IMG/VR virus record: IMGVR_UViG_3300018411_000019
Coordinates: 1 to 64,000 of that record
Reading direction: 5' to 3' (one strand)
Length of the DNA: 64,000 nt
Source of the DNA: a virus
Part shown: piece after piece, positions 9,096 to 17,283 of the stretch
How positions within the stretch are numbered: position 1 is the stretch's first letter
Layout: every line of letters begins with the position of its first letter
Made by a program: the position numbers and the translations under genes
The notes under the pieces: generated by a model
Database searches by the model: none
The model's input: only the letters and a program-made list of their open reading frames with translations
What the model was told of the DNA's origin: nothing

Positions 9096-11978
9096 ATGGC
9101 CGACGAAACACGCCGCTTTCCCAGGTTCTTGTCAACGCGTGACATTGACAATGAAACCAAAGCGGCACTCAGCAAGATGCAGCCTGACCCGCGTGGCGCT
9201 GCGACGCCCCGGCAAAATATGCGTCTGCCAGACAACCGTGTGCTGGCGCATGTGGCTAACACAACGATTGGCAATATTCGCGATGCACGCAACCTTTTCC
9301 AGATCCTTCCGGACATGGATTATGCGCGTCAGATCCTGATTTCAGCTACGCTGGCACCAGGTGACCTGACAGATGTCAAGGTGCTGTACACGATTAAAAA
9401 CCAGAAACTGGATTCCAACCTGACCGGACCCTTACTGAGGAAGGTCCAGGAATTCTTCGATGACTCCTATAGGATTACGTCGCTGCTGCAACCTATTCTC
9501 AACGATGTTCTGTTTGAGAAGGGTTCGTATCCTATCTTGGTTTTGCCCGAGTCTTCCATTGACCGCATTATCAACGCAGACAACTACAGTGGTGTGTCTC
9601 TGGAATCGGCGGTGCGGCAGCTCGATGGCCACATTCGTCAGGAAACCGACAACAAAGGACGTTACCTACCGTGGGGTGTACTGGGCCAAGGGTCCACCAA
9701 TCCTGAAAAGGTTGACTCGTACTCGGGCGTCTCGTTCGAATCGATCAACTACCGCAGTGAACAGTATAACCATGAGGTCAATGTAACCGGTATCAAGGTC
9801 TCGCTGGAGAACCTGATTCCTGAAGACAGTGAGCACCGTGATCAGCGCAGTAAGCTCAGTGAATTGTCCAAAACGATGCAGAAGGCGATTACTGATAAGG
9901 GGTCCACTATCGAGGTGTTGGATAACCTCAACATCCTCAAACGGCCGATGGTCGTGGAGACCCGTCGCAAGTTGGCTGTCAAACGTATCTATGGTGGGCG
10001 TTTGCACTCCAGGGCGTCACTTGAGAGCCGTGCCGATCAGGGCGATCAGGGCGCCAAGCGAACCTTGTCTGCCATCGAACGGAGCTTCTACAATAAGCGC
10101 CGTTACACCCACGTACCGGTACAGCCAGTGATGACGCATCGGCAGACGGGGGTTGAAACCTACGGTCATCCGTTGGTCATGCACCTGCCGTCTGAATCGG
10201 TAATCCCGATCCACGTCCCCGGTAACCCAGCAGAGCATGTCGGGTACTACGTTCTTCTGGATATCGATGGCAACCCTATCGATGTCGCCGATCAGAGCTC
10301 GTACTACGACGACATCAAAGCTCAGATGAACAACGTCGACAGCTACGCCAGCCAAATGATTCAGCAAGCCCGTCGTGGGTTTGAAGGCATGGGCGGCTTT
10401 CAGAACGAAATCATTGACGAACTGGGGCGCATTCACGGGGAGGTGATCGAGGGTGATCTACTGAGCCGCCTACGTTCTGGGGCATTGTCTGGCAACTACG
10501 AACTGGGCAAGACTGAGAATCACAACCGTATCTGGCTGTCGCGTCACCTGAAGGGTCAGCGGACCATGATCTTGTTTGTCCCTGCGGAGATGATGACCTA
10601 CATTGCGTTTGACTACAACGAGTTCGGTGTAGGTAAGACAGTGCTGGAAGACGGTAAGATTCTAGGTTCGATTCGTGCGGCGATCATGTTGGCTAACACG
10701 CTGGCTACGATCAACAACGCCGTGGGCGGAAAGACCCTGGAGATCACCCTGGACCCACAGGACGAAGACCCGGTCAGCACAGTAGAGTTCATGCTCTCTG
10801 AATACGCCAAGGTCAACAGCCAGGGGTTCAGTCGCATCGTAGGCTCGACGCACCCTCTAGGATTGGCGGATCAAATTCAAAATCACGGGGTGAACGTCGT
10901 CGTCAGTGGAAACACCCGCTACCCGGAGACCAAACTGGACGTCAGTCAGCGTGAAGGCACCTCTCGCCCGATCGACACTGAGATGGAAGAGATGTACCGC
11001 CGTCGACACATCCAGATGTTCGGCCTGAGCCCTGAGATCATGGAGGGTATCAACTCAACGGACTTTGCGACCACGGTAGTTCAGAACAACCTGATGCTGC
11101 TTAAGCGCGTGATCCAGAACCAGGACAAGTTCGATCCGTTCTTGACAGACTTCATCCGTAGCTACTTGCTCAACTCCGGGATCTTCCTGGCTGAGATGCG
11201 TGAGTTCGTAACCGAGAACAAGAAGTTCTTGGACAACACGGGCGAACAGAAGTTGTCTGAAGAAGAGCTGATTGACCAGTTCATCTTTGAATTCGTCGAG
11301 TCGCTACATGCTAACCTGCCAGCGCCTGAAGTGGGTGATGTCAGCAAATCCATGCAGGGCTACGATGCGTACAGTGAGGCACTGGACAAGGTCATCGCGG
11401 CGTACATCAGTGAAGAGATGTTTGCATCCGATACCGCCATTGGCATGGAGGAAATGATCCCAACCATTACCGCCGTGGTCAAAGCCGAATTCCAGCGTCG
11501 CTGGCTGCGTAAGCGCAACATCATGCCGGAAGTGGATATCTTCACTACAGTCGACGAGGAAGATGGCTCTCCAGCCTTCAACCTACTGGAGACGGCAAGC
11601 AACCATCTGGATGGACTCAATGGCTCGATCGCCGACTACGTCAAAGAGTTGCTGACCGCGGCCACGAAGCGGGCTAAAATCCTGAAAGATCTGGCAGACC
11701 GTAAACAGGAACTGCAAGAGATTAAGGATGAGGCCGGTGGTAGTGAGTTCGGCGGTGGGGATGACGCCGGCGGCGAGGAAAGCTTTGATGCCGAAGGAGG
11801 GGATGACGGCCTAGGTGATGAGGAGGGGAGTTTTGACCTAGACGAACCTGCTGAAGGGGAAGATCCGGACGACGAAGGACTGGACGAGGAGCTTCCTGAG
11901 GAAGAACAGGCTGAAGGAGAGGAACCTGCCGAGGGAGAGGAAGAGGATTTGGATATCTCTGACGCACCTAAGGTGTAA
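9096..11978 (+). CDS. Portal-like protein
   Basis: 960 residues starting at the ATG at 9096, after AAAAGGAG. Portal proteins form the ring through which DNA enters and leaves the head and to which the tail attaches. Support: length, a long mixed alpha/beta core, and a segment near residues 480-720 (RTMILFVPAEMMTYIAF, then RAAIMLANTLATINNA, then MYRRRHIQMFGLSPEIMEG and a long helix with VQNNLMLLKRVIQNQDKF) that follows the clip, stem and crown order of T4-like portals. The last 90 residues are almost entirely Asp, Glu and Gly (for example EEPAEGEEEDLD). Such an acidic tail could keep DNA or scaffold away, or be removed by a phage protease. A terminator follows directly. Confidence 0.6.
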   Translation: MADETRRFPRFLSTRDIDNETKAALSKMQPDPRGAATPRQNMRLPDNRVLAHVANTTIGNIRDARNLFQILPDMDYARQILISATLAPGDLTDVKVLYTIKNQKLDSNLTGPLLRKVQEFFDDSYRITSLLQPILNDVLFEKGSYPILVLPESSIDRIINADNYSGVSLESAVRQLDGHIRQETDNKGRYLPWGVLGQGSTNPEKVDSYSGVSFESINYRSEQYNHEVNVTGIKVSLENLIPEDSEHRDQRSKLSELSKTMQKAITDKGSTIEVLDNLNILKRPMVVETRRKLAVKRIYGGRLHSRASLESRADQGDQGAKRTLSAIERSFYNKRRYTHVPVQPVMTHRQTGVETYGHPLVMHLPSESVIPIHVPGNPAEHVGYYVLLDIDGNPIDVADQSSYYDDIKAQMNNVDSYASQMIQQARRGFEGMGGFQNEIIDELGRIHGEVIEGDLLSRLRSGALSGNYELGKTENHNRIWLSRHLKGQRTMILFVPAEMMTYIAFDYNEFGVGKTVLEDGKILGSIRAAIMLANTLATINNAVGGKTLEITLDPQDEDPVSTVEFMLSEYAKVNSQGFSRIVGSTHPLGLADQIQNHGVNVVVSGNTRYPETKLDVSQREGTSRPIDTEMEEMYRRRHIQMFGLSPEIMEGINSTDFATTVVQNNLMLLKRVIQNQDKFDPFLTDFIRSYLLNSGIFLAEMREFVTENKKFLDNTGEQKLSEEELIDQFIFEFVESLHANLPAPEVGDVSKSMQGYDAYSEALDKVIAAYISEEMFASDTAIGMEEMIPTITAVVKAEFQRRWLRKRNIMPEVDIFTTVDEEDGSPAFNLLETASNHLDGLNGSIADYVKELLTAATKRAKILKDLADRKQELQEIKDEAGGSEFGGGDDAGGEESFDAEGGDDGLGDEEGSFDLDEPAEGEDPDDEGLDEELPEEEQAEGEEPAEGEEEDLDISDAPKV

Positions 11979-11985
11979 CGCATAT

Positions 11986-12009
11986 GGAGGAGGCCCTAGG
12001 GCCTCCTCC
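11986..12009. terminator. Bidirectional hairpin terminator
   Basis: An 11-pair perfect stem with a TA loop, centred at 11997, lies between convergent genes. It is flanked by CATA (11981-11984) and TATG (12010-12013). Confidence 0.8.
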
Positions 12010-12033
12010 TATGTCTCCTCGGTTAAATCACAG

Positions 12034-12481
12034 TCAGTAAGTAGGACGTACAAAGTTACCGTCATAAACTGCCCTGAGTGACAGCTTGAAGCCATACAAA
12101 CGACCTGCTACGTTATAACCACCGCCACCACCGTAGTTACCCACCATCATCTTCATGTAGAGTAACGTATCTGGGATACTTGATCCAAGAGGACCCGTAA
12201 CAACACCGTTCTTTCTGACTAAGGCGATGTGGTACCATACACCTACAGTGGGAATGAACTGAGATGCCAGCGAACCAGAATGAGCGAACTGAATTCCGTT
12301 TGTGCCATAGTACCGTAACGTCATGCTGTTGTTGTTCAGGTCGAAGATGTACTGGTTGTTATTGGAGAGGCTATCAAAGTTGATAAACGTCTCCATGGTG
12401 AAGTCGCCAGAGATCGATCTTTACGTGTCGTCTCCAGTCACCTAAACGACGTCCAGATGCTGCCATCATTGCTGTTTTCAT
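12034..12481 (-). pseudogene. LamG-like adhesin gene with a +1 frameshift
   Basis: The 3' part (12034-12418) encodes a LamG/concanavalin-like beta-sandwich: GDFTMETFINF, then FIPTVGVWYHIALVRKNG and a C-terminal GRLYGFKLSLRAVY strand, as in carbohydrate-binding jelly rolls. The expected beginning lies in another frame: ATG at 12481 with AGGT upstream encodes MKTAMMAASGRRLGDWRRH, which resembles the N-termini of the next two genes. The frames join if one A of the AAA at 12419-12421 is removed. The gene is therefore either broken, mis-sequenced at this run, or expressed by +1 shifting. Internal initiation at the ATG at 12396 would give only a 120-residue fragment. Confidence 0.6.
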
Positions 12482-12489
12482 GGTTTACC

Positions 12490-12735
12490 TAAAGATGGAC
12501 TAATACATACGATTTGGTAATTAATTACCTTGGCGGTCTATTCTCTGAATAAATTCAGAATGCTATAAAAAGCATTGCTGGAGGGTACGGAAGCAATGCG
12601 CTAGCGGAGGAGCGGAGCGACGACTTCTTATGATCTTTTCTGTGAACTTGATCGAACCATGCACGATCTACGGTATGTCATCCCCTGAACAAATGGGTAT
12701 TTACCCATCCATGCATGGGGTAGTGTCTCAATCGC
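12490..12735. other. Intergenic region dense in perfect inverted repeats
   Basis: No gene is seen here. The region upstream of the minus-strand LamG gene holds: a 14 bp palindrome at 12516-12529 (GGTAATTAATTACC); a 7-pair hairpin at 12544-12559; a 6-pair hairpin at 12559-12576; an 8-pair hairpin at 12572-12599 that competes with the previous one; and a 7-pair hairpin at 12693-12708. It is AT-rich near 12490-12575 and may contain operator or leader elements. Confidence 0.5.
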
Positions 12736-12738
12736 GAC

Positions 12739-12774
12739 GTCATAAGGGGGAGCCACTGGCTCCCCTGTTATGAC
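12739..12774. terminator. Hairpin terminator
   Basis: A long stem, GTCATAA...TTATGAC outside and GGGGAGCC...GGCTCCCC inside with loop ACT, lies just after the stop of the minus-strand gene ending at 12780. CATA and TATG form part of the outer stem. Confidence 0.8.
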
Positions 12775-12779
12775 GGATG

Positions 12780-13211
12780 TCATTCAATATAGAGCTGTAC
12801 TGTCCCACTGATAGGCATCTCAGCGTCACCCGTGAGATAGATCAAGTTGTACTCTGGGGTGCCGTAGGTACCTTCGCGGGACGGTGTGGTGAGTTCGACT
12901 ACCAACTGACCGTCTTTGACCAAGGCGAGCTTGGTAATGTTGGGGCGTTGGGTGCCATTGAGTGTTAAGACCAGTTCGCGGCTAGCAGGCGCCTGGAATC
13001 GTTTGTCTTTCCAAGTGGCGCGAGTGATGGCGCGGGTGTCTAGGGTACTTGGGGTGATTGAGCCAATGTTGGTGGGTTTGTAGTAACCATACTCAGCCCC
13101 ACCCGCTGAAATATGACCGATTACGACAGTCCCGGCGTAGCGATAGGCAGCGGGGTTGAAACCACTACCCTTTGAGCGTTGGTGTGCAGCTGCGATTAAC
13201 AGTGGGTTCAT
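12780..13211 (-). CDS. Small adhesin-like tail protein
   Basis: 143 residues. It begins MNPLLIAAAHQRSKGSGF, similar to the starts of the two neighbouring genes, suggesting a common docking peptide. The rest is beta-rich (VVIGHISAGGAEYGYY, then ELVLTLNG and GTVQLYIE) and has no membrane segment. Its ATG overlaps the stop of the gene upstream (TAATG), so translation is coupled. The likely role is a small receptor-binding or fibre-tip protein. No family is recognised with certainty. Confidence 0.55.
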   Translation of the reverse strand: MNPLLIAAAHQRSKGSGFNPAAYRYAGTVVIGHISAGGAEYGYYKPTNIGSITPSTLDTRAITRATWKDKRFQAPASRELVLTLNGTQRPNITKLALVKDGQLVVELTTPSREGTYGTPEYNLIYLTGDAEMPISGTVQLYIE

Positions 13212-13840
13212 TATAGATCACCGATGTTTTTGTCTGGGAAGGTACGATCCTCACCCCAGATGATGCGGAGTGCTGACCTTCCAGCCGCGCCTGTCATTCG
13301 CCACTGATTACTCACACCAGCACCCGCGCCATAGTTACCACCAGAGAATGTAGCACTGTTAGGAGGGACTGTATTAAACGTACGGAGATCTATACCATGT
13401 CCGTGAGTTCCCAGGTTGCCTGCGCTATTACCAAATCGATTCGCGTTCTGAGCGATACTTACTCTACTCTCGCCTCCATTCCAGCCTTGTACGACACCTT
13501 TAAGCGGAGATGTACAGCTATAACCTAGCGCACCGCAGTTATTGTTGGCGTTACCTGCGAAATGTGGATGAGGTCTTGCTACAACGATGCCGTATACCTG
13601 TCCAGGGACTACGTCGATGTCGTTTATATAACGGATGTTGGCGCCACCGCCTACGTACGACGGATCTCTATTGGCAGTGCCGCCATGGCCAACCATGGCA
13701 ATGCATACTTTGGTGACCCCTTCAGGACACGTCCATTGAAATGTGCCCGGTGTATCGAACAGTACCTGACCATTGGGAGTGGGTCTCCGACCCCAACGAA
13801 GACGCCCTTGATGTGCCGCCATAACCATATTGAGTAGCAT
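13211..13840 (-). CDS. Glycine-rich adhesin-like tail protein
   Basis: 209 residues beginning MLLNMVMAAHQGRLRWGRR, then a beta domain with FQWTCPEGVTKVCIAMVGHGG, Gly/Asn-rich loops, and the ending GRSALRIIWGEDRTFP. The last motif (RIIWGxxRxFP) is common at the C-terminus of glycine-rich phage fibre proteins. Its Cys pair may be structural. It is the first gene of the group of three small adhesins. It is likely exposed on the virion and involved in host binding; this is inferred from composition and neighbours. Confidence 0.6.
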   Translation of the reverse strand: MLLNMVMAAHQGRLRWGRRPTPNGQVLFDTPGTFQWTCPEGVTKVCIAMVGHGGTANRDPSYVGGGANIRYINDIDVVPGQVYGIVVARPHPHFAGNANNNCGALGYSCTSPLKGVVQGWNGGESRVSIAQNANRFGNSAGNLGTHGHGIDLRTFNTVPPNSATFSGGNYGAGAGVSNQWRMTGAAGRSALRIIWGEDRTFPDKNIGDL

Positions 13841-14053
13841 TGTAAGTCACCGAAGTAAGTCAATAGAAAGATCTTTCACACTATTTGTTAAGGTCGGGCG
13901 TGAATAAACACTAAACCTGTATATTGGTGTGACCGGGGTAATGGCTCTGGTGTCCCTAAGCGCAGTCCGACGACGATGAGGGACAAGGTGTTGGGGTGGG
14001 ATCGGCGGTCAACTTAGTTAATTGGTAATGGTCATCACGATAGGACAATAACA

Positions 14054-14326
14054 ATGAAACAAGCGATCTACTTCGAGGATTTACAGAAGACCCCCTTTAT
14101 CATCAAGGTGATTGATGGTGATGAGTTGTATCTGGAGAAGCGAGAGTGGTATAAGAACGACTACGAGTACACTCCTGCAGATGCGTTCGAGATGTTCTGC
14201 AAGTCGGGTGACTACGATGGGGTCACGAAGTACAAATGGATCGCTGAACGGTCTAGCTTGGTAGCAGTATCGCCTGATACGCCCAAGTGGACAGATCGTG
14301 AATGGACCAAGATGAACGGGTTCTGA
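14054..14326 (+). CDS. Small acidic protein of unknown function
   Basis: 90 residues with no membrane segment and many aromatic and charged residues (LEKREWYKNDYEYTPADAFEMF). The ribosome site is weak (AGGACAATAACA before ATG). It stands alone, preceded by 213 bases without a gene in which GTCCCT and AGGGAC (13949-13985) could pair, and followed at once by a hairpin. Its size and isolation fit an early host-takeover protein, but nothing proves this. Confidence 0.55.
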   Translation: MKQAIYFEDLQKTPFIIKVIDGDELYLEKREWYKNDYEYTPADAFEMFCKSGDYDGVTKYKWIAERSSLVAVSPDTPKWTDREWTKMNGF

Positions 14327-14335
14327 ACATAACGA

Positions 14336-14352
14336 GGGAGGCACTGCCTCCC
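14336..14352 (+). terminator. Hairpin terminator
   Basis: A perfect 7-pair stem GGGAGGC-ACT-GCCTCCC lies 10 bases after the stop at 14326, with CATA directly upstream (14328-14331). Confidence 0.7.
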
Positions 14353-14517
14353 CATGCCGATTCGATTCGAATTAAAGTCAGCCCTACATCACCTAGGTGA
14401 AGTGGTCACTTCTCTTGTTAGAATTCGTTGTGCCTTCGAAGTCAGTTCAGTCAAAATAGTAAAAAATAACTAGGTCGGCAGTATGCTATAGGGAGGATAG
14501 GTACCACAGTGCCTCCG

Positions 14518-14566
14518 GGGTAGGATCAGGCGAGCGATCGGCAATGGCCATCGCCCCTGACTACCC
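14518..14566 (+). ncRNA. Long interrupted stem-loop, candidate structured RNA
   Basis: Three nested stems pair in order: 14518-14523 with 14561-14566, 14526-14530 with 14556-14560, and 14534-14538 with 14550-14554. TTATG follows at 14568-14572. The surrounding 14353-14717 contains no gene that I can support. This could be a terminator or processing site, or a small RNA; the interrupted shape differs from the simple terminators of this genome. Confidence 0.4.
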
Positions 14567-14590
14567 ATTATGCCGTCTCACCGAAATTCT

Positions 14591-14633
14591 GATAGATCAG
14601 TCGTTAGGCCTGTGCCTGATAAACTGATCTATC
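14591..14633 (+). terminator. Strong hairpin followed by T run
   Basis: An 11-pair outer stem (14591-14601 with 14623-14633) encloses an inner AGGC...GCCT stem. CCCTTTATTTTTT follows, so this looks like a conventional rho-independent terminator, although no plus-strand gene ends nearby. It may end a small RNA made from 14353-14590. Confidence 0.7.
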
Positions 14634-14718
14634 ATCCCTTTATTTTTTGATTCGAACTTTTTTCAACCCTACATAGTACTGGTGATATACCCCAGCAATC
14701 CCCTCAGGAGTCAGGTCC

Positions 14719-14952
14719 ATGACTGACACAGTACCTAACACGTACCGTTTTTTCATGCCGCACCCCGAGACGGGGGTGATGGTCCCAGTAACCCGGTCAG
14801 CCATGACATTCATGCCACTGACCACGTTCCTTAAACAACCGTATTACCGGTTAGACGACGGGCGTCTCATTCGCAGCCTCACCGCGGCTGGAGGAGATGA
14901 TCGCTCGTACCGTGAGCAGTTTCACAGACACTTACTCGAACAACTGATTTAA
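14719..14952 (+). CDS. Small protein of unknown function
   Basis: 77 residues with CAGGAGTCAGG upstream of the ATG. It is basic, without a membrane segment, and contains a Thr/Pro-rich N-terminal half and a C-terminal helix (REQFHRHLLEQLI). It is the first of three genes that share a direction and short gaps up to 15691. The family is unknown. Confidence 0.55.
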   Translation: MTDTVPNTYRFFMPHPETGVMVPVTRSAMTFMPLTTFLKQPYYRLDDGRLIRSLTAAGGDDRSYREQFHRHLLEQLI

Positions 14953-14983
14953 CACCATTACCCTGTTCTTAGGAGAACTACCC

Positions 14984-15484
14984 ATGAATGTTCATACCCT
15001 CGATGTTTCTGCTATCGCCACCATTCTCTCCAAGACTGCGAATGTCGAATCGACCAGCACCCGTGTGGTCGTTACCTTTGGTCGCGGTACAGCCAACAAG
15101 GTGGTCTTCAACAAGACCACCAAAGGTCAGCTGGAACTCAAGTCCGTGCAGATCGAATACCGTTGCACCTACACCCTGTACTTCAATCCCTGGAGTGGGT
15201 TGTCCGCTACTGAGAAGCATCATGTAGCTGCAGCATGCATCGCCCTCGGTGTCGATCATTTCGTCATCGGGTACAACGATATCGTCGGTCTGGTAAACAA
15301 CTGCACTGAGGCTAACCCCAAGGTGCGTGAAGTACCGGTCGATGATCCGTGGGATGCTGTAGAACCTACTGTGGTGCGGACCTTTGGCACATCCACTCAC
15401 ACCAGGGCCACTGAAAATGCTTCAGTGGCCCTGGGTACCCTGCTGGGTATTGGCCTTGGCATGCTTTCATCCAAGCGCCGTTAA
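14984..15484 (+). CDS. Unknown protein with C-terminal hydrophobic segment
   Basis: 166 residues after a clear AGGAGAACTACCC ribosome site. The first 110 residues look like a small alpha/beta domain. The last 30 end with VALGTLLGIGLGMLSSKRR, a short glycine-rich hydrophobic stretch followed by basic residues, which could be a tail anchor or pack against a membrane. It lies in a run of small genes ending at the terminator near 15786. No family is recognised. Confidence 0.6.
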   Translation: MNVHTLDVSAIATILSKTANVESTSTRVVVTFGRGTANKVVFNKTTKGQLELKSVQIEYRCTYTLYFNPWSGLSATEKHHVAAACIALGVDHFVIGYNDIVGLVNNCTEANPKVREVPVDDPWDAVEPTVVRTFGTSTHTRATENASVALGTLLGIGLGMLSSKRR

Positions 15485-15526
15485 TCTCACCACCTAATTT
15501 ATTACTGGCCCAAAGGAGGGCGCACC

Positions 15527-15691
15527 ATGTTTAAGAAACTGTTCGGTATCGACAACCGCGCCCTCAAATCCGATCTGGACCATACCGTACGCTTGCTCGA
15601 ACGGGCAATGCGTCGCTATGGCGTTCGCAGTCCAGAGGTTCTGGAGTATGAACGTAAGATTGCGCACCTGGAATCAGCCCTTGGCATCTGA
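15527..15691 (+). CDS. 54-residue helical protein
   Basis: A short gene with one of the best ribosome sites of the window (AAAGGAGGG, 6 bases before ATG). It encodes MFKKLFGIDNRALKSDLDHT and then a helix-rich end (RLLERAMRRYG, EYERKIAHLESALGI). The charge pattern suggests a short coiled coil that dimerises or docks on a partner. It ends the small-gene run before the terminator at 15786. Confidence 0.6.
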   Translation: MFKKLFGIDNRALKSDLDHTVRLLERAMRRYGVRSPEVLEYERKIAHLESALGI

Positions 15692-15785
15692 CTCACGGTC
15701 TGCCAGACACTTTCAACTTCTGTGGCATTCGTGCTACTCGTCTTACCAAATCAGAACGGTCGTAAGAATACCTACAGCCGGCATA

Positions 15786-15809
15786 AGAGGGAGCCCTAGG
15801 GCTCCCTCT
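15786..15809 (+). terminator. Hairpin terminator with T run
   Basis: A perfect 11-pair stem with a TA loop, AGAGGGAGCCC / GGGCTCCCTCT, preceded by CATAA. A pyrimidine run with eight Ts follows at 15818-15838 and overlaps the end of the convergent endolysin gene. Confidence 0.8.
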
Positions 15810-15832
15810 AGCTTCACTTTCTTTTTTTTGTT

Positions 15833-16555
15833 TCAGCAGGCCCGCAGATTACGGGGATGCAGACCACGACGCAACTTGTCCTGTACTTTTGCAGCGGCTT
15901 CGGCTTTGGTGATAAGCCCATCACGGTTAGCATCGAGACCACGGTTTTGAACATATGCCTTAGACTTCGTATTCTTTTCACTGAATAATACATAGTCTTC
16001 GGGCTTACCAACGGCCACAGGGTAGAGGATGCGCATGTAAATGTCACTCAGGGTCTTCAGTTTGCCTTTATACGGCTTGAAGAACTTGTGGACGTAGATC
16101 AGCTGCTGTTCGGCTGTCAGGGTCACCAGCGCCTCTACAGTGGTCCCTACGTCCTTTGCAGCAGCCCTGCCAAACTGGATCAGACCGTAGTGAGGTGCGC
16201 CAGCACCGTTCTTGATGGAGGGACTGAAGGTCTCGCCCGTCTCGAACGCCATGCAGGACATCAGTAGGTCAGCGCCCTGGGTACCCATCTGCAGGTCGTC
16301 ACAGATCTGATGTACCATCCCTACGAATTCTTCAGAGACCTTGGCGGACCATGCAGTGGCTTTACAGTAACTGAACAGCAACGGACCAATGCCATTGGCT
16401 TCAGCGCTCGGTCGGCTCATCCGCAGCGCTTTGCGGCGGGCATTGAGAAACGCTCCGTGACTGATCGGGCCCCAGAGTCCATCGATAGCGCCGCTGTACA
16501 TCCCAGCTGCCTTCATTTGGCGCTGGAGTTCTTTCAAGGTTTCTTTAGTGGCCAT
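15833..16555 (-). CDS. Endolysin with peptidoglycan-binding and EF-hand-like motifs
   Basis: 240 residues. Residues 1-50 form a peptidoglycan-binding module (LKELQRQMKAAGMYSGAIDG LWGP pattern). Residues 85-190 resemble a lysozyme/transglycosylase-type muramidase: AFETGETFSPSIKNGAGAP has the likely catalytic Glu, followed by HYGLIQFGRAA. Near the C-terminus DANRDGLITKAEAAA matches a calcium-binding EF-hand/dockerin loop (D-x-N-x-D-G-x-I-x-x-x-E). There is no signal peptide, so release would need a holin or signal from elsewhere. The family call is good; the exact cleavage type is uncertain. It is followed closely by the structural gene at 16559-17194 on the upstream side. Confidence 0.8.
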   Translation of the reverse strand: MATKETLKELQRQMKAAGMYSGAIDGLWGPISHGAFLNARRKALRMSRPSAEANGIGPLLFSYCKATAWSAKVSEEFVGMVHQICDDLQMGTQGADLLMSCMAFETGETFSPSIKNGAGAPHYGLIQFGRAAAKDVGTTVEALVTLTAEQQLIYVHKFFKPYKGKLKTLSDIYMRILYPVAVGKPEDYVLFSEKNTKSKAYVQNRGLDANRDGLITKAEAAAKVQDKLRRGLHPRNLRAC

Positions 16556-16558
16556 GAC

Positions 16559-17194
16559 TTATACATCCTCGGTAATAATAGCAGCATGGAGCTTTTCGTA
16601 GCACTCACGCAGTTTGGTGAAGGCATAATCCGTCACGCGAAGTTGGAGCAATTCCTCTGCACCAGTGTGACGCCAGTTGGCCCGCAGACCTTGAGAGACC
16701 ACCATCAGTGGGCTGTCAGGTGTGGCTTGCAATTGGGTGATGTGGACGGCTTCGTTGTACGAGTAAGGAGTGCCTTCCAATTCACGCCAGATGGCCACTG
16801 AGGCAGTTTGTTCAGCCGCTTCCTGACTGTACGACTGCAGGGACATCGGATCAGCCAATGCCTTGGTGTTCAGGAAGTCGTTGATGATGGCATCTTCCAG
16901 ATACAGCATGTTCGAGGTGATGCTCGACTTAGCCCGGAAGTAAAGCTTGTTGACATTGGGTCGACCGTGTGGAATGTAGATCTGCGATTCACCGCCCTCG
17001 TGCGGGGCTTGTTCGTCATTCTTCCACCATTCAACGGTGTAACCAATAATGGCGTACTTCAGGTCGCTCAGGTAGTTGAATACCGTAGCTTCCTTGATTC
17101 GGCAGTTTGCCAGTTGCTGAACACCGCTATTGTCCAGTAGACGGATGGTCCTGAAATGGCCTCGGTCAGGACCGGTGTAAATTTCATCAAGCAT
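16559..17194 (-). CDS. Unknown protein, probably virion-associated
   Basis: 211 residues with AAGGGG before the ATG, 3 bases upstream of the endolysin start, so the two are co-translated. The protein is soluble, alpha/beta, with Tyr-rich beta segments at the start (RLLDNSGVQQLANCRIKEA) and a helical C-terminus. No motif is recognised. Its place between fibre genes and the endolysin suggests a structural or assembly role. Confidence 0.55.
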   Translation of the reverse strand: MLDEIYTGPDRGHFRTIRLLDNSGVQQLANCRIKEATVFNYLSDLKYAIIGYTVEWWKNDEQAPHEGGESQIYIPHGRPNVNKLYFRAKSSITSNMLYLEDAIINDFLNTKALADPMSLQSYSQEAAEQTASVAIWRELEGTPYSYNEAVHITQLQATPDSPLMVVSQGLRANWRHTGAEELLQLRVTDYAFTKLRECYEKLHAAIITEDV

Positions 17195-17283
17195 GAATAA
17201 CCCCTTGCTCGGAGTGGTGGGTAGGTGTTCTGGTCATATAATGAGACGTGACATAGCGAGAGGGTTGCCCCTCCCGTATGCAA

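Noticed and set aside
14486-14496. CTATAGGGAGG, identical to the start region of T7-type promoters
   Set aside because: Only the initiation part agrees; the upstream recognition bases do not match, and no single-subunit RNA polymerase gene is seen in the window.
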